This document shows positions 59,418 to 64,000 of a stretch of 64,000 nucleotides of DNA, in pieces (position 1 is the first letter of the stretch; every line of letters begins with the position of its first letter). The translations under genes and the position numbers were made by a program. The notes beneath the pieces are model-generated. The model ran no database searches. It was not told the DNA's origin and saw only the letters and a program-made list of their open reading frames with translations. This stretch comes from Saccharothrix saharensis (GTDB lineage Bacteria; Actinomycetota; Actinomycetes; Mycobacteriales; Pseudonocardiaceae). The stretch spans positions 2,356,001-2,420,000 of the forward strand of contig NZ_VFPP01000001.1 of the NCBI RefSeq assembly GCF_006716745.1, in the 5' to 3' direction.

Positions 59418-59433
59418 TCGAACACGCGTTCGA
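59418..59433. promoter_or_regulatory. LexA (SOS) box
   Basis: TCGAAC-ACGC-GTTCGA, a perfect match to the actinobacterial LexA consensus TCGAAC-N4-GTTCGA. It lies 9 bp before the ATG of the radical SAM gene and 23 bp before the GTG of pnuC, so it can control both. From memory, Rv2578c belongs to the mycobacterial LexA regulon, which should be checked. Confidence 0.88.
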
Positions 59434-59455
59434 ACAACGGTCAATCGGAGTCCCT

Positions 59456-60106
59456 GTGCCTGTGCTGGACATCATCCTGTGGCCCTTCCGGACCACCGCC
59501 TTCACGTTCGCGGGCGCCACCACGAGCTGGGGCGAGGTGGCGGGTTTCGTCACCGGCGCGCTCTGCGTGTGGCTGGTGGCCCGGCAGAACGCGTGGAACT
59601 GGCCGATCGGCATCCTCAACAACCTCGCCTTCCTCGTCCTGTTCGCGACCAGCGGCCTCTACGCGGACTCCGGCCTCCAGGTCGTCTACGTCGTGCTCGC
59701 GCTGTACGGCTGGTGGGCGTGGTTGCGGGGCGGTGTCGAGCACACCCCGTTGCCGGTCAGCCGCACCACGCGCGCGCAGTGGGTGTGGCTGCTCGCGTCC
59801 GGCGTGGCGGGCACCCTGCTGCTGGTGTGGGTGCTGACCACGTTCAGCAACTCGACCGTGCCGTGGGCGGATGCCGTGACCACCGTGCTCTCGCTGCTGG
59901 CCACGTGGGGCCAGACCCGCAAGAAGGTCGAGTGCTGGTGGCTGTGGATCGCCGCGGACGTGATCTACGTTCCGCTGTACGCCTACAAGGACCTGTGGCT
60001 GACCGCGATCCTCTACGTCGGGTTCATGGCGCTGTGCGTGCTCGGCCTGCGCAACTGGACGAAGTCGTTGCGCGAGGACGAGCGCGAGCGGGTGGTGGCC
60101 GCGTGA
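59456..60106 (+). CDS. pnuC: PnuC-type nicotinamide riboside/NMN transporter
   Basis: 216 residues with six to seven transmembrane helices. It starts with a helix TFAGATTSWGEVAGFVTGA and shows ARQNAWNWPIGILNNLAFL and the later TRKKVECWWLWIAADVIYVP, typical of PnuC. It likely imports nicotinamide riboside, which the next gene phosphorylates. GTG 59456 has GGAG 5 nt upstream. Its stop overlaps the nadR start (GTGA), which strongly supports a salvage unit. The SOS box lies in the divergent promoter. Confidence 0.92.
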   Translation: MPVLDIILWPFRTTAFTFAGATTSWGEVAGFVTGALCVWLVARQNAWNWPIGILNNLAFLVLFATSGLYADSGLQVVYVVLALYGWWAWLRGGVEHTPLPVSRTTRAQWVWLLASGVAGTLLLVWVLTTFSNSTVPWADAVTTVLSLLATWGQTRKKVECWWLWIAADVIYVPLYAYKDLWLTAILYVGFMALCVLGLRNWTKSLREDERERVVAA

Positions 60107-61224
60107 CCGGCCCCGGGTTCGACCACGCGTTGGTGCTCGGCAAGTTCTACCCGCCGCACGTCGGGCACCACCACCTCATCCGCACGGCCGCGGCGCGCAG
60201 CAGGCGCACCACCGTGACGGTGCTGGCGTCGAGCGCGGAGTCGATCCCGGTCGCCGACCGGGTGGCGTGGCTGCGCGCCGAGCACGCGGGCACGCCCGGC
60301 CTCGTCGTGCTCGGCGACGTGGACGACCACGAGATGGACTTCCACAGCGACCGCGTCTGGGAGCTGCACATGGGCGTGGCGCGGGCGGTCCTCGCGCGCC
60401 GGGCCATCCTGGACGGGGACCCGGCGTCGGCGGTGGTCGACGCGGTGTTCAGCAGCGAGCACTACGGCGACGAGATGGCCAAGCGGCTCGGCGCGCGGCA
60501 CGTGCTGGTGGACGCGGAGCGCAGCGCGTTCCCCGTGTCCGGGACGGCGGTGCGGGCCGATCCGCGTGGCCGGTGGGACCGGTTGGCGCGGGCCACGCAG
60601 GTCGGGTTGTGCGCGCGGGTGGTGGTGGTCGGCGCGGAGAGCACCGGCACCACGACGTTGTCGCGGGACCTGGCGGGGGCGTTGGGCGCGCCGTGGGTGG
60701 CCGAGTACGGGCGTGAGCACACCGAGCTGAAACTGGCCGCCGCGCGGGCGTTCGACCCGGGGGCGGCGGTCGGGGATCTGGTGTGGACGGTCGGCGACTT
60801 CCAGGACGTGGCGCGCAGGCAGCGGGAGCTGGCGGACGCGGCGGTGGACGGGCCGGTGCTGGTGTGCGACAACGACCCGTGGGCGGCGACCGCGTGGGGC
60901 CACCGGTACCTCGGCGCGCCGCACCCGGACATCGCGCCGGACGCCCACCGCCCCGCCCTGTACCTGCTGACCGATCACGTCGGCGTGCCGTTCGAGCAGG
61001 ACGGGTGGCGGGACGGTGAGCACCTGCGGGAGTGGATGACGGGGTTGTTCCGGGCCGGGTTGGCGCGCCGGGGTGTGCCGTGGCGGCTCGTCACGGGGTC
61101 GCCGGAGGAGCGGTTGCGGCAGGCCTTGGCGGCGTGCGAGGAGGCGGTGGCGGCGCACTTCCGGTTCACCGACCCGTTGGCCCCGGCGGCGCCGTCAGAT
61201 GGTGACGAGGACCTGGTCCAGTGA
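60103..61224 (+). CDS. nadR: NadR-like NMN adenylyltransferase / nicotinamide riboside kinase
   Basis: 373 residues in two domains. The adenylyltransferase part has LVLGKFYPPHVGHHHLI (HxGH, His19-His22) and SAFPVSGTAVRADP. The kinase part has VVVGAESTGTTTLSRDLAG, where the Walker A Lys (GxxxxGKT) is replaced by Thr183, and VCDNDPWAATAWGHRYLG. Together with PnuC it should take up NR, phosphorylate it and make NAD. GTG 60103 overlaps the pnuC stop by 4 nt. The C-terminus overlaps the convergent nitroreductase by 30 bp. The missing Lys makes kinase activity uncertain. Confidence 0.85.
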   Translation: MTGPGFDHALVLGKFYPPHVGHHHLIRTAAARSRRTTVTVLASSAESIPVADRVAWLRAEHAGTPGLVVLGDVDDHEMDFHSDRVWELHMGVARAVLARRAILDGDPASAVVDAVFSSEHYGDEMAKRLGARHVLVDAERSAFPVSGTAVRADPRGRWDRLARATQVGLCARVVVVGAESTGTTTLSRDLAGALGAPWVAEYGREHTELKLAAARAFDPGAAVGDLVWTVGDFQDVARRQRELADAAVDGPVLVCDNDPWAATAWGHRYLGAPHPDIAPDAHRPALYLLTDHVGVPFEQDGWRDGEHLREWMTGLFRAGLARRGVPWRLVTGSPEERLRQALAACEEAVAAHFRFTDPLAPAAPSDGDEDLVQ

Positions 61225-61887
61225 CTTGCGGACCAGGTTGGGCACCACGCAGTCGTCGGCCGGGTAGCCGATCGGGATGACCGCGAACGCCTTCTCGTTG
61301 GCCGGGCGGCCCAGCACCTCGCCGAGGAACTTCATCGGCGACGGCGTGTGGGTCAGCGCGGCGAGCCCGGACAGGTGCAGCGTGGTCAGCAGCATGCCGA
61401 CCGCGATGCCCACCGACTCGTCCACGTAGTAGTGCTTGCTGCGGGTGCCGTCGGGGTCGAGGTAGTACCGCTGCTGGAACACGACGACCAGGGCGGGCGC
61501 GTCGGTGAGGTGCGGCTTGACGTCGTCGGTGCCGAGCGGGCGCAGCGCGTCCAGCCACTCGTCGCCGAGCCGGCCCGCGTACGAGACGCGTTCCTCGTGC
61601 TCGGCCGCCTCGCGGATGCGCCGGCGCACCTCCGGGTCCTTGACGAGCACGAACGTCCAGGGCTGCTGGTGGGCGCCGCTGGGCGCGGTGGACGCGACCT
61701 CGATCGCGTCGACCACCACCTGCTCGGGCACGGGGTCGCCGGAGAACATGCGCACCGTGCGGCGTTCCCGCATGCGGGCGCGCAGGTCGGCGGCCGCGCG
61801 CAGGGAATCGTCGACCGGCATCCTGGCCGGTCGGTACGGGACCGGCTCGAAGGACCGGCCGTGGATGGGTGTCCAGTTCGTGGTCAC
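61195..61887 (-). CDS. Nitroreductase-family flavoprotein
   Basis: 230 residues: RMRERRTVRMFSGDPVPEQV opens the FMN fold, APSGAHQQPWTFVLVKDPE binds FMN phosphate, and the C-terminal AFAVIPIGYPADDCVVP ends the domain. The region MLLTTLHLSGLAALTHTP is like the iodotyrosine-deiodinase/BluB-like group. It likely reduces a small aromatic or quinone with NAD(P)H. GTG 61885-61887 is my choice since the domain starts a few residues on. It is convergent with nadR and divergent from the YibE/F gene. Substrate unknown. Confidence 0.83.
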   Translation of the reverse strand: MTTNWTPIHGRSFEPVPYRPARMPVDDSLRAAADLRARMRERRTVRMFSGDPVPEQVVVDAIEVASTAPSGAHQQPWTFVLVKDPEVRRRIREAAEHEERVSYAGRLGDEWLDALRPLGTDDVKPHLTDAPALVVVFQQRYYLDPDGTRSKHYYVDESVGIAVGMLLTTLHLSGLAALTHTPSPMKFLGEVLGRPANEKAFAVIPIGYPADDCVVPNLVRKSLDQVLVTI

Positions 61888-61958
61888 GCGGCGAAGCGTC
61901 GCACCGGTGAGGGCGCGGTTGAAGGGTTCACCGCGAAATTCGCACCGAACTGTCCGAC

Positions 61959-63431
61959 ATGCGAACGAGCGGGGTCGACGGGCAGTATGTGCGCGTGCGC
62001 GCAAAGGACCTCATCGCCGCCCATCGACCCGGTCATGGGCACGGTCACGGGCACGGCCCCGCCGAACCCTCCTCCCGACCGGTGCGCAAGCTCCTGCTGG
62101 TCCTGCTGCTGCCGTTCGTGCTGGCGACGGTGGTCGGCGCGTTGCTGCTGTACCCGTTCGGGCACGAGCAGCGCACGGGCGCGGAGGCCGGTCTGGCGCA
62201 GGTGCCGGTGCGCGGTGACGTGACGCAGGTGGTGCTGGGCGGGTGCGGTCCGGACGCGGAGGAGCCCGGCGCCACGGGGTGCGTGCTGGTGACCGTGAAG
62301 ATGAGCGACGGCGCGGCGGCGGGCCGCGAGATCCGGGTGCCGGTGCCCGACCAGCCGGGGACGCCGGAGTTCACCGTCGGCGACGCGGTGGTGCTGTCGT
62401 ACGGCGGGGGCGACCCGAACGACAGCACGTCCTACCAGCTCGCCGACTTCCAGCGGGGTGTGCCGTTGCTGCTGCTGGCGGTGCTGTTCGCGGCGGCGGT
62501 GCTGCTGCTGGGCCGGTGGCAGGGGTTGGCGGCGCTGGGCGCGCTGGTGCTCAGCTTCGTGGTGCTGGTGCTGTTCGTGCTGCCCGCGATCCTGGCCGGG
62601 GAGAGCCCGCTGACCGTGGCCGTGGTCGGCGCGGGGCTGATCATGTTCGTGGTGCTGTACCTGACGCACGGGGTGTCGGCGCGGACGTCCACGGCCGTGC
62701 TGGGGACGTTGGTGAGCCTGGCGCTGATCGGGGTGCTGGGTGCGTTGTTCTCGGCGTTCGGCAAGCTGACCGGGTTGGACCAGGACACGGCCAACCTGGT
62801 GTCGCTGCTCGGGCACGGCATCGACACGCGGGGGCTGCTGCTGGCGGGGACGATCATCGGCGCGCTGGGCGTGCTGGACGACGTGACCGTGACGCAGACC
62901 AGCGCGGTGTGGGAGTTGCGGCGGGCCAACCCGGCGCTGGGGTTCCGGGAGCTGTACGCGGCGGGGTCGCGGATCGGGCGCGACCACCTGTCGTCCGTGG
63001 TGAACACGCTGGTCATGGCGTACGCGGGCGCGGCGCTGCCGCTGCTGCTGGCGTTCGCGCTGTCGGGCCGGACGCTGGGCGAGATCCTGACCGCGCAGGA
63101 CGTGGCGCAGGAGGTCGTGCGGACGTTGGTGGGCAGCATCGGGCTGGTGGCGGCGGTACCGATCACGACGGCGTTGGCGGCGTTCGTGGCGGCGCGGGAG
63201 ACCGTGCCGGACGTGGCCGGGCCGGACGAGCCGGTGGAGGCGGGCGCGCCGGGTGGATCGGCGGAGGCCGAGCCGTTGTGGCGGCGGCACGTGCGGGGTG
63301 ACCTGCGCACCGGGTACGACCCGGCCAAGGGGCCGTGGCGGCGACCTGTCGCGCCGGCTACCGGGCGAGGAGAACCAGCAGCAAGGCGATCGCGGCGGGG
63401 ACGGACTGCACCACCAGGATCCGACGGCTGA
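61959..63431 (+). CDS. YibE/F-like integral membrane protein with His-rich leader
   Basis: 490 residues. A soluble N-terminus with HRPGHGHGHGHGPAEPSS, one helix (about 43-63), a beta-rich extracytoplasmic part, then a block of about eight transmembrane helices with SVVNTLVMAYAGAALPLLLA and GTIIGALGVLDDVTVTQTSA, the YibE/F signature. The His repeat could bind a metal. The last 80 residues are a disordered Arg/Pro-rich tail, which overlaps the convergent DUF1304 gene by 74 bp. Start: ATG 61959-61961, though a GTG 10 codons later is also open. Function unproven. Confidence 0.82.
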   Translation: MRTSGVDGQYVRVRAKDLIAAHRPGHGHGHGHGPAEPSSRPVRKLLLVLLLPFVLATVVGALLLYPFGHEQRTGAEAGLAQVPVRGDVTQVVLGGCGPDAEEPGATGCVLVTVKMSDGAAAGREIRVPVPDQPGTPEFTVGDAVVLSYGGGDPNDSTSYQLADFQRGVPLLLLAVLFAAAVLLLGRWQGLAALGALVLSFVVLVLFVLPAILAGESPLTVAVVGAGLIMFVVLYLTHGVSARTSTAVLGTLVSLALIGVLGALFSAFGKLTGLDQDTANLVSLLGHGIDTRGLLLAGTIIGALGVLDDVTVTQTSAVWELRRANPALGFRELYAAGSRIGRDHLSSVVNTLVMAYAGAALPLLLAFALSGRTLGEILTAQDVAQEVVRTLVGSIGLVAAVPITTALAAFVAARETVPDVAGPDEPVEAGAPGGSAEAEPLWRRHVRGDLRTGYDPAKGPWRRPVAPATGRGEPAARRSRRGRTAPPGSDG

Positions 63432-63720
63432 CCGTCGCCGCGCCGTACAGGCCCGCGACGATCACGCAGATCAGGAAGAACACGGCGAACGCGAACCCCG
63501 TGGTGCCGCGGGCGATCAGCGCGAAGATCAGGCCGGCGGCGAGGAAGCCGTTGTAGAGGCCCTGGTTCGCGGCGAGCACCTTCGACTCGGCGGCGAACTC
63601 GGGCGTGGTGCCGAACGTCGCACGGCCGCGCGGGGTGTTCCAGAGGAACATCTCCAGCACGACGATGTAGAGGTGGATGGCCGCGACGAGCGCGGTGAGG
63701 ACGTCTGCGGCGAGCTGCAC
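63358..63720 (-). CDS. DUF1304 membrane protein
   Basis: 120 residues with four transmembrane helices: VLTALVAAIHLYIVVLEMFL, then FGTTPEFAAESKVLAANQGL (the FxxxxE...NQGLYN pattern of DUF1304), and two C-terminal helices. GTG 63718-63720 begins at the first helix. It overlaps the YibE/F gene in convergent direction. Small conserved membrane protein of unknown function. Confidence 0.85.
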   Translation of the reverse strand: MQLAADVLTALVAAIHLYIVVLEMFLWNTPRGRATFGTTPEFAAESKVLAANQGLYNGFLAAGLIFALIARGTTGFAFAVFFLICVIVAGLYGAATVSRRILVVQSVPAAIALLLVLLAR

Positions 63721-63841
63721 GGCTGTGCAGCGTAACGACGTGCGGCGAGCCGGACCACCCGAGCACCGCCCCCGCGGCCGTCCGCTCGGACGGCGACCTG
63801 ACCGGCGCGTCGTCCCCGGTGTCGACCTGCGTCGCCTGACG

Positions 63842-63875
63842 GGGTGGGCCGGGCGACGTTTCACCCGGCCCACCC
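63842..63875. promoter_or_regulatory. 12-bp hairpin 27 bp before the last gene
   Basis: GGGTGGGCCGGG (63842-63853) and CCCGGCCCACCC (63864-63875) are perfect reverse complements with a CGACGTTTCA loop. It lies between two divergent genes, so it is not a conventional terminator. It could be a 5' leader structure of the gene at 63902 or an operator. Confidence 0.45.
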
Positions 63876-63901
63876 GGTGGGGCCGGCGGTACGGTACGGG
63901 C

Positions 63902-64000
63902 ATGCTGCGGACCGTGCTGGGTCTTGCCAACCGTGTCGTCACCGGGCTGGTGTCGGGCGTGCTCGCGCTGCCGCGCATCGCCGACGCGCTGGTCCAGCTC
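63902..64000 (+). CDS. Start of an unidentified gene (cut by window end)
   Basis: ATG at 63902-63904 followed by 32 open codons to the window end: MLRTVLGLANRVVTG, then LVSGVLALPRIADAL. It looks like an amphipathic N-terminal helix. Too short for a family call. Confidence 0.45.
   Translation, partial: MLRTVLGLANRVVTGLVSGVLALPRIADALVQL

Overview
The window is about 73% GC actinobacterial DNA with dense genes, many GTG starts and repeated 4-nt ATGA/GTGA gene overlaps. A full decaprenyl-phosphoryl-arabinose locus (DprE1, DprE2, DPPR synthase, PAP2 phosphatase, GtrA) points to a mycolata relative or a Pseudonocardiales member. The general gene content resembles Saccharothrix, Actinosynnema or Lentzea. 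This placement is inference; there is no rRNA or tRNA in the window to test it.

Layout. 1-17.1 kb is a cell-surface polysaccharide cluster: a glycosyltransferase end, an acyltransferase, a TolB-like propeller, a Wzz-like copolymerase, a Wzy/O-antigen-ligase-like polymerase, and a long minus-strand block. The block runs from a WbaP-type initiating phosphosugar transferase through a Gfo/Idh dehydrogenase, epimerase, aminotransferase, a 1616-residue secreted DUF4082 repeat protein, a NeuD-like acyltransferase and a second aminotransferase to a WlbB-like acetyltransferase. Three of its enzymes match the UDP-2,3-diacetamido-glucuronic acid route. 17.7-22.0 kb is a looser stretch with two decayed genes (NB-ARC ATPase, 5'-nucleotidase), an S4 protein, an orphan DUF742 protein, a Mug glycosylase and a CopC protein.

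22.0-29.9 kb holds a DUF5666-like membrane protein, divergent from a two-component system that is followed by two paralogous GT39 transferases flanking a GtrB-GtrA fusion. Arrays of CACAG-type hexamers at exact 11-bp phasing precede four of these genes, and in each the first repeat starts 60-61 bp before the chosen ATG. This looks like a self-contained response-regulator regulon and is the strongest undescribed signal I found.

29.9-40.7 kb has an SGNH hydrolase, a phosphotransferase, a DUF389 protein, AspRS, and then the decaprenyl-phospho-arabinose locus, which contains a frameshifted GT-C transferase. 40.8-45.1 kb carries three S8 peptidases; two of them have lost the oxyanion-hole asparagine. 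45.8-55.5 kb has an XRE regulator and an eight-gene TetR/AtuA/acyl-CoA carboxylase/acyl-CoA dehydrogenase operon, almost entirely linked by 4-nt overlaps, with a 46-bp perfect palindrome in front. 55.5-64 kb has a SnoaL-like protein, a flavinylated oxidase, an Rv2578c-type radical SAM protein whose iron-sulfur cysteine motif is split by an intein and which has a perfect SOS box upstream, a PnuC-NadR salvage pair, a nitroreductase, a YibE/F protein and a DUF1304 protein. A 22-bp tandem repeat family fills two convergent gaps 52 kb apart.
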